A stretch of DNA of 5,609 nt, from NCBI GenBank assembly GCA_009469685.1, contig SSTA01000363.1, positions 1 through 5,609 of the forward strand. Reading direction: 5' to 3'. This document shows positions 1 through 5,609 of this stretch, in pieces. Under the pieces are notes generated by a model. That model was given only the letters and a program-made list of their open reading frames with translations, searched no databases and had not been told where the DNA came from. Each line of letters starts with the position of its first letter. Position 1 is the stretch's first letter. The position numbers and the translations under genes are program-made. The DNA comes from Azonexaceae bacterium (GTDB taxonomy: Bacteria; Pseudomonadota; Gammaproteobacteria; Burkholderiales; Rhodocyclaceae).

Positions 1-1
1 C

Positions 2-760
2 GAGGGCAGTCTGGCCAATTACGCCGCTGCCAAGGCGCGCATCTTCCGGGGCAAGGGCGTCATGGTCCTCAATCGCGATGACGATTGGTCCATGGCCAAC
101 GGCCGTTGCGGGCGCACCCTGGTCACCTTCGGGCTCGGTGCTGCCCCCCGGGCTGCCGACTACGGCCTGGCCGACGGGTGCATCTGCCGCGGCCCCCAGC
201 AACTGGTGGCCTTGGCCGACCTGAGGATCTCCGGCCTGCACAACGCCGCCAACGCCATGGCCGCCCTGGCCCTGGGCGAGGCGGTCGGCGTCACTCCGAC
301 CGCTCTGATCGAGCCCCTCAAGACCTTCCAGGGCTTGCCCCATCGCGTTGAGACCGTGGCCGAGAAGGCAGGCGTCCTCTATGTCGACGATTCCAAGGGA
401 ACCAACGTTGGCGCCACCCTGGCCGCCATCGAAGGCCTGGGCCGGCCTGTGGCCATCGTCCTCGGCGGCGATGGCAAAGGACAGGATTTTTCGCCGCTGC
501 AAGCTGCCCTGCGGAAGCACGGGCGCGCCGCCGCCCTTATCGGCCGCGACGCTGCCGCCATCCAAGCGGCTATCGCAGGAGCCGGTATCCCCTTGCGGCA
601 GTGCACCGACATGGCCGACGCGGTCCGCTGGCTCTCCGGCCAGGCCGTGGGAGGCGACTGCGTGCTGCTTTCGCCGGCCTGCGCCAGCCTCGACATGTAC
701 CGCAATTACGCCCATCGCGCCGAAGCCTTCATCGAGGCCGTGAAAGGCTTGTCGTCATGA
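2..760 (+). CDS. murD: MurD, UDP-N-acetylmuramoyl-L-alanine--D-glutamate ligase (3' part)
   Basis: Cytoplasmic ATP-dependent ligase that adds D-glutamate to UDP-MurNAc-L-Ala. The frame is open from the window edge, so the N-terminal domain and P-loop are missing; 252 residues are present of a usual 440-460. Fragment numbering: residues 7-14 (YAAAKARI) match the E. coli segment holding the carbamylated lysine, so K11 is probably that residue. LNRDD follows as the counterpart of E. coli NADD. HNAANA (80-85) marks the end of the central domain. The C-terminal ligase domain has GLPHRVE, DDSKGTN (129-135), [13 protein letters not shown] and the D-Glu-binding [10 protein letters not shown] (222-231). 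All expected motifs are intact. The stop TGA (758-760) overlaps the ftsW start by 4 nt. An internal ATG at 62 is not the true start, because the homology continues upstream of it. Confidence 0.96.
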   Translation, partial: EGSLANYAAAKARIFRGKGVMVLNRDDDWSMANGRCGRTLVTFGLGAAPRAADYGLADGCICRGPQQLVALADLRISGLHNAANAMAALALGEAVGVTPTALIEPLKTFQGLPHRVETVAEKAGVLYVDDSKGTNVGATLAAIEGLGRPVAIVLGGDGKGQDFSPLQAALRKHGRAAALIGRDAAAIQAAIAGAGIPLRQCTDMADAVRWLSGQAVGGDCVLLSPACASLDMYRNYAHRAEAFIEAVKGLSS

Positions 761-1920
761 TGCTCGATGCCCTGGACACCCCCCGTCGCGAAGTGGCCGA
801 AGTCGATCTCGTCCTCCTGTGGAGTGTCCTGTTGCTGCTGTTTACCGGCTTGGTGATGGTGTATTCCTCGTCCATCGCCACTGCCGAGGGTAGCCGAGCC
901 TTCGGTCACCAGCCCAGCTATTTCCTGCTGCGCCATGGCGTCTTCCTCTGTATCGGCCTGGTGGCCGCGGCGGTGGCCTTCCAGATTCCCCTGGCGCTCT
1001 GGCAGAAATATGCACCGCTCTTCTTTTTGGTCGGCGTGGTCCTGCTGGCGGTCGTATTGATCCCGGGCATCGGGCGGGATGTCAATGGCGCCCGCCGCTG
1101 GCTTCCCCTGGGCCCGGTCAATCTCCAGCCTTCGGAGGCAATGAAGCTCTTTGCCGTCCTCTACGCAGCGGACTACACGGTGCGCAAGATTTCGGTGATG
1201 CACGACCTCAAGAAAGCCTTCCTGCCCATGTTCGGCGCCATGTTCGTGGTCGGCATGCTGCTCCTCAAGGAGCCCGATTTCGGCGCATTCGTCGTCATCA
1301 TCTCCATCGCCATGGGCATTCTTTTCCTGGGCGGACTGCGGGCTCGTCTCTTCGTTGTCCTGCTCGTCGGCCTGCTCGCCGCCTTCACGGTGTTGATCGT
1401 GGTGTCGCCTTATCGCCGCGACCGCATTTTCGGGTTCATGGACCCGTGGGGCGATGCCTACGGTCGCGGCTACCAGCTCTCTCACTCCCTGATCGCCTTC
1501 GGCCGCGGCGAACTGTTCGGCGTCGGACTGGGTGCCAGCGTCGAAAAGCTTTTCTATCTGCCGGAAGCCCACACCGATTTCCTTCTGGCGGTCATTGCCG
1601 AGGAACTGGGGTTCACCGGAGTGCTGGTCGTCATCCTCCTCTTCGCCCTGCTGGTGCAGCGGGCCTTTGCCATCGGGCGCCGCTGCGTCCAGTTGGACCG
1701 CCTCTACCCGGCGCTGGTCGCCATGGGCATCGGCATCTGGATGGGGGTCCAGTCCTTCATCAACATGGGGGTCAATACCGGCTTGCTCCCGACCAAGGGC
1801 CTGACGCTTCCGCTGATGAGCTTCGGCGGTTCCGGCATCCTCGCCAACTGCGTGGCCTTGGCCATCCTGCTCCGAGTGGATTGGGAAAATCGCCAATTGA
1901 TGCGCGGAGGCAAGCTATGA
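757..1920 (+). CDS. ftsW: FtsW, septal peptidoglycan glycosyltransferase (SEDS family)
   Basis: Integral inner-membrane SEDS polymerase that, with FtsI, builds septal glycan strands from lipid II. It has 387 residues and family topology: hydrophobic segments begin near residue 17 ([20 protein letters not shown]) and recur to the C-terminus, consistent with about ten membrane spans. SEDS signatures are present: [31 protein letters not shown], the extracellular-loop PEAHTDF (269-275, with D274 matching the catalytic Asp of E. coli FtsW), AEELGF, and [16 protein letters not shown] (345-360). The start at ATG 757 overlaps murD's stop as ATGA. An in-frame ATG at 760 is possible, and a longer frame upstream is only a murD shadow. 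The C-terminus [12 protein letters not shown] is copied twice more downstream, and its Gly codons form a Shine-Dalgarno (GGAGG, 1906-1910) for the frame starting at 1917. Identification is firm. Confidence 0.97.
   Translation: MMLDALDTPRREVAEVDLVLLWSVLLLLFTGLVMVYSSSIATAEGSRAFGHQPSYFLLRHGVFLCIGLVAAAVAFQIPLALWQKYAPLFFLVGVVLLAVVLIPGIGRDVNGARRWLPLGPVNLQPSEAMKLFAVLYAADYTVRKISVMHDLKKAFLPMFGAMFVVGMLLLKEPDFGAFVVIISIAMGILFLGGLRARLFVVLLVGLLAAFTVLIVVSPYRRDRIFGFMDPWGDAYGRGYQLSHSLIAFGRGELFGVGLGASVEKLFYLPEAHTDFLLAVIAEELGFTGVLVVILLFALLVQRAFAIGRRCVQLDRLYPALVAMGIGIWMGVQSFINMGVNTGLLPTKGLTLPLMSFGGSGILANCVALAILLRVDWENRQLMRGGKL
1886..1920 (+). repeat. ftsW tail repeat, copy 1 (native end of ftsW)
   Basis: This is the native 3' end of ftsW, coding [10 protein letters not shown] and TGA. 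Positions 1886-1912 are identical, base for base, to 2115-2141 (27 nt). After that the copies diverge slightly (K/R codon, CTA/TTG) but both keep the terminal TGA. The segment contains GGAGG at 1906-1910, six bases before an ATG at 1917 that overlaps the ftsW stop. Its 5' half (1887-1902) is also present in inverted form at 1938-1953. Confidence 0.9.
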
Positions 1921-1953
1921 AGACGACGGCGCTGATCCATCAATCGGCGATTT
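1887..1953 (+). other. Inverted repeat around the ftsW stop (potential stem-loop)
   Basis: Positions 1887-1902 (AAATCGCCAATTGATG) are complementary to 1938-1953 (CATCAATCGGCGATTT) at 15 of 16 positions, the one mismatch being A1895 opposite C1945. The 35-nt loop holds the Shine-Dalgarno GGAGG, the ftsW stop and the overlapping ATG at 1917. In RNA this could present or modulate that start. The right arm can pair equally well with tail copy 3 (2116-2131), so two alternative long-range folds exist. There is no U-tract, so it does not look like an intrinsic terminator. A role is inference only. Confidence 0.6.
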
Positions 1954-2042
1954 CGTCACAGGCTAACCCGGCGCAGCCGGTGTTAAGCGCGAAGCGAGGC
2001 CGGAGACAAAACAGGCAGCTCATGCGCGGTGGAAAACTATGA
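1917..2042 (+). CDS. Possible small ORF 1 (41 aa) ending in a duplicated FtsW tail
   Basis: Not a recognised gene. The frame starts at ATG 1917, overlapping the ftsW stop by 4 nt, with GGAGG six bases upstream, and encodes 41 residues beginning [20 protein letters not shown] and ending [11 protein letters not shown]. The last ten residues equal the FtsW C-terminus but are written with different codons. It contains no Asp or Glu and eight Lys/Arg, so it would be strongly basic. It has no membrane segment or known domain. The product aligns in phase with the 36-residue frame that follows ([19 protein letters not shown]). For coding: coupled start, good spacing, synonymous tail, in-phase similarity to its neighbour. 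Against: short, basic composition typical of chance frames in GC-rich DNA, and overlap with RNA-like palindromes. It may serve only to pass ribosomes from ftsW towards murG. Confidence 0.35.
   Translation: MKTTALIHQSAISSQANPAQPVLSAKRGRRQNRQLMRGGKL
1955..2007 (+). repeat. Structured repeat unit, copy 1 (three-way-junction fold)
   Basis: First of two related units of about 50 nt. Possible pairing: outer stem GTC (1955-1957) with GAC (2005-2007), flanked by TTT/AAA; inner GGC (1961-1963) with GCC (1999-2001); hairpin TAACCCGGC (1964-1972), loop GCA, right arm 1976-1985 with one bulged T (1981); and a short hairpin around GCGCGAAGCG (1987-1996). The sequence GTTAAGCGC and the loop GCA are shared with copy 2, whereas stem bases change in compensating pairs (CCGGC/GCCGG here, TTGC/GCAA there; GTC/GAC here, GGC/GCC there). 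It could be a REP-like or other short dispersed element, or a structured mRNA spacer. The family is not recognised. Confidence 0.6.
2008..2042 (+). repeat. ftsW tail repeat, copy 2 (synonymously recoded)
   Basis: Codons 2010-2042 encode [10 protein letters not shown] and TGA, identical in protein to copy 1, but differ at nine of 33 bases, all synonymous: AAC, AGG, CAG, CTC, GGT, GGA and AAA replace AAT, CGC, CAA, TTG, GGA, GGC and AAG. ATG, the second CGC, CTA and TGA are unchanged. The Shine-Dalgarno is weaker (GGTGG, 2028-2032) but at the same six-base spacing from an ATG (2039) that overlaps the stop. Confidence 0.85.
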
Positions 2043-2063
2043 CCACCTTTGTCCTGCCTGTTT
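2009..2063 (+). other. Inverted repeat around tail copy 2 (potential stem-loop)
   Basis: AAACAGGCAG (2009-2018) pairs perfectly with CTGCCTGTTT (2054-2063). A second inner stem, GGTGG (2028-2032) with CCACC (2043-2047), would sequester the putative Shine-Dalgarno of the frame starting at 2039 and leave its ATG in a 10-nt loop. The arrangement parallels the inverted repeat around copy 1, but the arm sequence differs, so both arms changed together. The TTTCGG after the right arm is too short a U-run for an intrinsic terminator. Confidence 0.6.
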
Positions 2064-2149
2064 CGGCGCAGGCTAACTTGCGCAGCAAGTTAAGCGCTTC
2101 GCGCGGCCGTAGCCAAAATCGCCAATTGATGCGCGGAGGCAGGTTGTGA
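2039..2149 (+). CDS. Possible small ORF 2 (36 aa) ending in an FtsW-like tail
   Basis: Not a recognised gene. The frame starts at ATG 2039, overlapping the stop of the preceding small frame (ATGA), and stops at TGA 2147-2149, which overlaps the murG GTG (2146). The product starts [20 protein letters not shown] and ends [11 protein letters not shown]. It is basic (seven Lys/Arg, no acidic residue) and aligns with the 41-residue frame upstream, with a frame-preserving length difference in the middle. If translated, it would hand ribosomes directly to murG. The upstream GGTGG is a weak Shine-Dalgarno and may lie in a hairpin. The same doubts apply: short, basic, and within palindromic repeats. 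Its last 11 codons are most simply the ancestral ftsW end that once overlapped murG. Confidence 0.33.
   Translation: MTTFVLPVSAQANLRSKLSASRGRSQNRQLMRGGRL
2065..2114 (+). repeat. Structured repeat unit, copy 2 (three-way-junction fold)
   Basis: Second unit, in the same orientation as copy 1. Possible pairing: GGC (2065-2067) with GCC (2112-2114), flanked by TTT (2061-2063) and AAA (2115-2117); inner GGC (2071-2073) with GCC (2106-2108); a perfect 8-bp hairpin TAACTTGC / GCAAGTTA (2074-2092) with loop GCA; and GCGC-TTC-GCGC (2094-2104). Stems are preserved relative to copy 1 despite changed bases. GTAG at 2109-2112, and GGAG at 2002-2005 in copy 1, resemble the tetranucleotides beside REP hairpins, but their position relative to the hairpins is not typical, so membership of the REP class is only a possibility. 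Confidence 0.6.
2115..2149 (+). repeat. ftsW tail repeat, copy 3 (at the murG start)
   Basis: Identical to copy 1 over 2115-2141. It encodes [10 protein letters not shown] and TGA (2147-2149), which overlaps the murG GTG at 2146 as GTGA. The other complete-gene junctions here also use 4-nt overlaps, so this copy probably keeps the ancestral ftsW-end/murG-start junction. The copy now ending ftsW would be the duplicate, or has been homogenised with it. Confidence 0.85.
2135..2148 (+). promoter_or_regulatory. Ribosome binding site and GTG start of murG
   Basis: GGAGG at 2135-2139 stands six bases before GTG 2146. The next in-frame ATG (2167) would remove the N-terminal beta strand leading into the GGTGGH motif, so GTG is preferred. 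The Shine-Dalgarno is formed by the two Gly codons of the tail repeat, so duplicating the tail also duplicates a working start signal. Confidence 0.8.
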
Positions 2150-3204
2150 GCAAGACCCTCCTGGTCATGGCCGGCGGCACCGGCGGCCATATCTTCCCGG
2201 CGCTGGCGGTGGCCGAAACCATGCGCGAGCGCGGTTGGCGGGTTGTCTGGATGGGCAATCCCGAAGGCATGGAAGCCCGCCGCGTGCCTCAGCGCGGCTT
2301 CGAGATGGCCTGGGTTCGGTTTTCGGCTTTGCGCGGCAAGGGCATCCTGCGCAAGCTGCTGCTTCCTCTCAACCTACTCAAGGGCTTCTGGCAGGCTTTG
2401 AAGGCCATCCGCGCAGTCGGCCCCGACGTCGTCCTGGGCATGGGAGGCTACATCTCGTTTCCGGGAGGCATGATGGCGGCCCTCCTGGGCGTGCCGCTGG
2501 TCGTGCACGAACAGAACTCAGTGGCCGGCCTCGCCAACCGGGTGCTGGCCGGAGTCGCCGACCGGGTCCTGACCGGCTTTCCGGATGTCTTGCGCAAGGG
2601 TTCCTGGGTGGGTAATCCGGTACGGCCGGAGATCGCTGCGCTGCCTGCCCCCGCCGAACGGCTGCGGGACCGAAGCGGGGCTCTGCGCGTGCTGATCATT
2701 GGTGGCAGTCTGGGCGCCAAGGTGCTGAACGAGGTGATCCCCCAGGGGTTGGCGCAACTCAAGGCCGACGAACTGCCGCAGGTGGTGCATCAGGCCGGCG
2801 AACAGCATCTGGACGAATTGAAGGCCCATTACGCGGCAGTGGGAATCCACGCCCATTGCGTGGCTTTCATCGAGGATATGGCAGGTGCCTACGAATGGGC
2901 CGACCTGGTGATCTGCCGGGCAGGGGCGCTGACCATCGCCGAGCTGGCCGCGGCGGGCGTACCGGCCATCCTGGTGCCGTTTCCCCATGCCGTGGACGAT
3001 CACCAGACGGGCAATGCCAAATTCCTGGTCAATGTTGGCGGCGCCTTCCTGCTGCCTCAAGGCGAGCTCACGCCGGAGTCGGTGGCGTTGATCCGCAACT
3101 ACAGCCGCAGCCAGCTTCTGGAAATGGCCGAGAAGGCCAGGAGCCTGGCCAAGCCCGATGCTACCGAAGCGGTGGCCAACCTCTGCGCGGAGATCGCCAA
3201 GTGA
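2146..3204 (+). CDS. murG: MurG, lipid I N-acetylglucosaminyltransferase
   Basis: Peripheral inner-membrane GT-B glycosyltransferase that transfers GlcNAc from UDP-GlcNAc to undecaprenyl-PP-MurNAc-pentapeptide (lipid I), giving lipid II, the substrate of FtsW. It has 352 residues, close to the usual 355. N-terminal domain: GGTGGH (10-15, with H15 as the conserved histidine), the membrane-associated basic/hydrophobic stretch [25 protein letters not shown], and HEQNS (121-125). C-terminal UDP-GlcNAc domain: [44 protein letters not shown] (E266 matches the ribose-contacting Glu of E. coli) and a [12 protein letters not shown] loop. The start is GTG. The stop TGA (3202-3204) overlaps the murC GTG. 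All expected motifs are intact. The only oddity is the 225-nt repeat-bearing spacer that separates it from ftsW. Confidence 0.97.
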   Translation: MSKTLLVMAGGTGGHIFPALAVAETMRERGWRVVWMGNPEGMEARRVPQRGFEMAWVRFSALRGKGILRKLLLPLNLLKGFWQALKAIRAVGPDVVLGMGGYISFPGGMMAALLGVPLVVHEQNSVAGLANRVLAGVADRVLTGFPDVLRKGSWVGNPVRPEIAALPAPAERLRDRSGALRVLIIGGSLGAKVLNEVIPQGLAQLKADELPQVVHQAGEQHLDELKAHYAAVGIHAHCVAFIEDMAGAYEWADLVICRAGALTIAELAAAGVPAILVPFPHAVDDHQTGNAKFLVNVGGAFLLPQGELTPESVALIRNYSRSQLLEMAEKARSLAKPDATEAVANLCAEIAK

Positions 3205-4598
3205 AGCACAAGGTCAAACATATCCATTTCGTGGGCGTCGGCGGCTCGGGCATGAGCGGCATCGCCGAGGTGCTGGCGAATCTGGGATACACCGTGTCGG
3301 GGTCGGATCTTGCGGCCAGTGCCACCACCCGTCGGCTGGAGGCGCAAGGGGTGAAGGTCTTCGTCGGTCACGCCGCCGCCAACGCTCACGGTGCCGACGC
3401 CGTGGTCGTTTCCACTGCAGTGAAGGCGGATAACCCCGAAGTGCAGGCGGCCCGGGAGCGCCACATTCCCGTCGTTCCCCGCGCCCAGATGCTGGCCGAG
3501 CTGATGCGCCTCAAGCAGGGCATCGCCATCGCGGGCACCCACGGCAAGACCACCACCACCAGTCTGGTCACCAGCATTCTGGCCGAAGGCGGCATCGACC
3601 CCACTTTCGTCATCGGCGGCCGCTTGAACGCGGCCGGCGCCAACGCCAAGCTGGGTCAGGGAGATTTCCTGGTGGCCGAGGCCGACGAATCCGACGCCTC
3701 CTTCCTTTATCTGTCGCCGGTCATTTCCGTGGTCACCAATATCGATGCCGACCACATGGAAACCTATGGCCACGACTTCGAGCGTCTTAAAGCGGCCTTC
3801 GTCGATTTCCTCAGCCGCCTGCCCTTCTACGGTGTGGCGGTGCTCTGCGCCGACGACCCCAACGTGCGGGCCATCCTGCCTGCGGTCCCCAAGCAGATCG
3901 TGACCTATGGCCTCGACCCGGAAGCCAACGTCCATGCCGAGAACGTGCGGGCGGTAGGAGGCCAGATGCACTTCGAAGCTGTCAGGGTCAACGGCAGCGT
4001 TTCGCGCCTCCCCATTACCCTCAACCTGCCGGGCATGCATAACGTCCTCAATGCCCTGGCGGCGATCGCCGTCGCCACCGAGGTGCAAGTACCGGACGCT
4101 GCCATCATCAAAGCCCTGGCCGAGTTCAAGGGCGTCGGCCGGCGATTCCAGCGCTATGGCGAAGTGGTCTTGACTGAGGGCGGCTCCTGTACGGTGATCG
4201 ATGATTACGGCCACCACCCGGTCGAGATGGCGGCGACCCTGGCCGCGGCCCGCGGAGCCTTTCCGGGTCGCCGGCTGGTGCTGGCGTTCCAGCCTCACCG
4301 CTATAGCCGTACCCGGGATTGCTTCGAAGACTTCGTCAAGGTGCTGTCCACCGTCGATGTCCTGCTGCTGGCCGAAGTCTATGCCGCCGGCGAAGCGCCC
4401 ATCGTGGCCGCCGACGGTCGCTCCCTCGCCCGCGCCCTGCGCGTGGTCGGCAAGGTGGAGCCCGTTTTCGTCGAGGACATCGCGGCCATGCCGCAGACGA
4501 TTCTGGACGTTGCCCGGGACGGCGACGTGGTGCTGACCATGGGCGCCGGTTCCATCGGCGCGGTTCCCGGCAAATTGCTTGAAGGAAAGCATTCGTGA
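3201..4598 (+). CDS. murC: MurC, UDP-N-acetylmuramate--L-alanine ligase
   Basis: Cytoplasmic ATP-dependent ligase joining L-alanine to UDP-MurNAc, the first step of stem-peptide assembly. It has 465 residues, within family range. The N-terminal UDP-MurNAc domain has the Rossmann loop [16 protein letters not shown] (from residue 10). The central ATPase domain has [11 protein letters not shown] (P-loop, 112-122), EADESD (160-165), [11 protein letters not shown] and [14 protein letters not shown]. The C-terminal domain has [21 protein letters not shown] (334-343) and FQPHRYSRT (363-371). The GTG start at 3201 overlaps the murG stop by 4 nt and has GGAG at 3189-3192, eight bases upstream. Upstream in-frame codons lie wholly within murG and lack MurC similarity. 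The stop overlaps the ddlB GTG. Confidence 0.97.
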   Translation: MKHKVKHIHFVGVGGSGMSGIAEVLANLGYTVSGSDLAASATTRRLEAQGVKVFVGHAAANAHGADAVVVSTAVKADNPEVQAARERHIPVVPRAQMLAELMRLKQGIAIAGTHGKTTTTSLVTSILAEGGIDPTFVIGGRLNAAGANAKLGQGDFLVAEADESDASFLYLSPVISVVTNIDADHMETYGHDFERLKAAFVDFLSRLPFYGVAVLCADDPNVRAILPAVPKQIVTYGLDPEANVHAENVRAVGGQMHFEAVRVNGSVSRLPITLNLPGMHNVLNALAAIAVATEVQVPDAAIIKALAEFKGVGRRFQRYGEVVLTEGGSCTVIDDYGHHPVEMAATLAAARGAFPGRRLVLAFQPHRYSRTRDCFEDFVKVLSTVDVLLLAEVYAAGEAPIVAADGRSLARALRVVGKVEPVFVEDIAAMPQTILDVARDGDVVLTMGAGSIGAVPGKLLEGKHS

Positions 4599-5500
4599 AC
4601 GAATTCGGCAAAGTGGCGGTGCTTTTCGGCGGAACGTCCGCCGAGCGGGAGGTTTCGCTCAACAGTGGATCCCGGGTGCTCGCCGCCCTCCAGGGGCAGG
4701 GCATCGATGCCCACCCCTTCGACCCGGCCAACCAGCCGCTCGACGCGCTTAAAGGTTACGACCGGGCCTTCATCGCCTTGCATGGTCGCCATGGGGAGGA
4801 CGGCACCATCCAGGGCGCTCTGGAGATGATGCATATCCCCTACACCGGGCCCGGTGTGCTGGCATCGGCTCTGGCCATGGACAAGTTCCGCACCAAGCTG
4901 ATGTGGCGGGCTGCCGGTCTGCCGATTCCCGAATACGCCGTCCTCACGGCCGCTTCGGACTTCGCCGAGGTCGAGGAAGACCTCGGCCTGCCGCTCTTCG
5001 TCAAGCCGGCGCGGGAGGGTTCCTCGATCGGCGTGACCAAGGTCAAGGCGCGGGGCGATCTGGCGGCTGCCTATACGGAGGCGGCCCGGCACGATCCGCT
5101 CGTGATCGCCGAAAAGGCAGTCCTGGGAGGCGAGTACACCGTCGGCATCGTCGGCGACGCAGCGCTGCCCATCATCAAGATCGAGCCCGCTACAGACTGG
5201 TATGACTACGAAGCCAAGTACCTCCGCGACGATACCCGATATCTCTGCCCTTGCGGCCTTCCCGCCCAACAGGAGGAGCGCATACGCCGACAGGCGCTGG
5301 AGGCCTTCCGCATCCTCGGCGGACGCGGCTGGGGACGGGTCGATTTCCTGATGGACGAAGAAGGGCGCCACTACTTCCTGGAAGCGAATACCGCTCCCGG
5401 TATGACCGACCACTCCCTGGTGCCCATGGCTGCCCGCGTCGCCGGCATGGAATACCCGGATCTCGTGCGCCGGGTCCTCGAACTGGCTTCCCACGACTGA
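4595..5500 (+). CDS. ddlB: DdlB, D-alanine--D-alanine ligase
   Basis: Cytoplasmic ATP-grasp ligase making D-Ala-D-Ala, the dipeptide later added by MurF. It has 301 residues (E. coli DdlB 306). Motifs in order: [16 protein letters not shown] with E17 (matching E. coli E15), [42 protein letters not shown] with K137 and S143 (matching K144 and S150), YDYEAKYL with Y209 (matching Y216), and [26 protein letters not shown] with the Mg ligands D250, E263 and N265. The Tyr at the substrate lid is that of D-Ala-D-Ala ligases, so there is no sign of a D-lactate or D-serine variant. The GTG start overlaps the murC stop and has AAGGA at 4582-4586, eight bases upstream. The position between murC and ftsQ fits ddlB. 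Confidence 0.97.
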   Translation: MNEFGKVAVLFGGTSAEREVSLNSGSRVLAALQGQGIDAHPFDPANQPLDALKGYDRAFIALHGRHGEDGTIQGALEMMHIPYTGPGVLASALAMDKFRTKLMWRAAGLPIPEYAVLTAASDFAEVEEDLGLPLFVKPAREGSSIGVTKVKARGDLAAAYTEAARHDPLVIAEKAVLGGEYTVGIVGDAALPIIKIEPATDWYDYEAKYLRDDTRYLCPCGLPAQQEERIRRQALEAFRILGGRGWGRVDFLMDEEGRHYFLEANTAPGMTDHSLVPMAARVAGMEYPDLVRRVLELASHD

Positions 5501-5511
5501 TATGCCACTCC

Positions 5512-5609
5512 ATGTGGAACAAACCCCACGTCCTCAATGCCCTGGCGGACCTGCTGTTTCTGGTGGGGCTGGCAGCCTTGCTCGCGGTTGGGGCGGTCTG
5601 GCTGGTGAG
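5512..5609 (+). CDS. ftsQ: FtsQ, cell division protein (5' part)
   Basis: Bitopic inner-membrane divisome protein linking early and late division proteins (the FtsQBL complex). Only the first 32 codons are in the window. They read MWNKPHVLNALADLLFLVGL and then a continuous hydrophobic run (LL, LVGLAALLAVGAVWLV), that is, a short cytoplasmic tail followed by one membrane segment from about residue 13. This pattern and the position after ddlB identify FtsQ; the POTRA domain would lie beyond the edge. ATG 5512 is chosen over ATG 5502, whose frame gives a Gly/Pro/Arg-rich peptide without a membrane segment. It starts 11 nt after ddlB stops, with no clear Shine-Dalgarno, so it may depend on ribosomes leaving ddlB. 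Confidence 0.88.
   Translation, partial: MWNKPHVLNALADLLFLVGLAALLAVGAVWLV

Noticed and set aside
706..1896. Long open frame of 396 codons on the minus strand opposite ftsW
   Set aside because: The translation is rich in Asp, Gln, His and Glu without recognisable motifs. It lies fully opposite the clearly conserved ftsW and is the usual antisense artefact of GC-rich coding DNA.
2009..2066. Rho-independent terminator between ftsW and murG
   Set aside because: There is a good hairpin, but only TTT followed by CGG after it. A terminator inside the dcw operon would also cut off murG, murC, ddlB and ftsQ.
1961..2095. Integron attC-like sites (GGCTAAC ... GTTAAGC in both units)
   Set aside because: GTTAAGC fits the attC core GTTRRRY, but the left box GGCTAAC does not fully match RYYYAAC, the boxes are only about 10 nt apart, and there is no room for the paired L boxes. 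No cassette gene or integrase is visible.
1886..2149. CRISPR-like array (three repeats with two spacers of similar size)
   Set aside because: The repeats are the coding end of ftsW, the middle one is diverged, and the two intervening segments are related to each other, unlike CRISPR spacers.
3099..4592. Long open frame of 497 codons on the minus strand opposite murC
   Set aside because: murC motifs are complete on the + strand. The antisense product is low in pattern and dominated by Gly, His, Asp and Gln, so it is a shadow frame.
4379..5494. Minus-strand open frame of 371 codons opposite ddlB
   Set aside because: It spans the murC/ddlB junction in antisense, has no recognisable domain, and is explained by codon bias of the real genes.
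5502..5609. Alternative ftsQ start at ATG 5502
   Set aside because: That frame gives a Gly/Pro-rich peptide without a membrane helix, whereas the ATG 5512 frame gives the expected cytoplasmic tail and transmembrane segment.

Overview
The window is a stretch of a division and cell-wall (dcw) cluster, all on the + strand, in the order murD (3' part) - ftsW - murG - murC - ddlB - ftsQ (5' part). This is the order seen in Escherichia coli and other proteobacteria. The base composition is GC-rich, and the sequence style of MurG, FtsW and FtsQ (FtsW ending in MRGG, FtsQ starting MWNKP) suggests a betaproteobacterium, possibly Rhodocyclales. That placement is from memory of the families, not from a search.

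The five complete or nearly complete products work in sequence. MurC adds L-Ala to UDP-MurNAc, and MurD adds D-Glu. Ddl makes the D-Ala-D-Ala dipeptide that is later joined to the stem. MurG adds GlcNAc to lipid I to give lipid II. FtsW polymerises lipid II at the septum, and FtsQ links the divisome parts across the inner membrane. The genes are packed tightly: murD/ftsW, murG/murC and murC/ddlB each overlap by 4 nt (ATGA or GTGA), and ddlB/ftsQ are 11 nt apart. Coupled translation of one long mRNA is the natural reading. No promoter or terminator is evident.

The exception is the ftsW/murG junction (1921-2145), where about 225 nt have been added and show a layered structure. (1) The last ten codons of ftsW ([10 protein letters not shown] plus stop) occur three times, at 1888-1920, 2010-2042 and 2117-2149. 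Copies 1 and 3 lie in a perfect 27-nt direct repeat. The middle copy encodes the identical peptide with almost every degenerate codon changed. (2) Each tail copy carries its own Shine-Dalgarno and ends in ATGA or GTGA. Two small frames (1917-2042, 41 aa; 2039-2149, 36 aa) therefore link ftsW to murG in an unbroken chain of 4-nt overlaps. (3) Between the tail copies lie two related units of about 50 nt (1955-2007 and 2065-2114). Both can fold as the same three-way junction, with compensating changes in two stems. (4) Copies 1 and 2 are each followed by a reverse-complement copy of their own 5' half.

The likeliest reading is insertion or tandem duplication of a small structured repeat at an ancestral ftsW/murG overlap, in a way that rebuilt the ftsW end and the murG start signals. 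Whether the two small frames are translated, and whether the unit is a dispersed repeat family, cannot be settled from this window.
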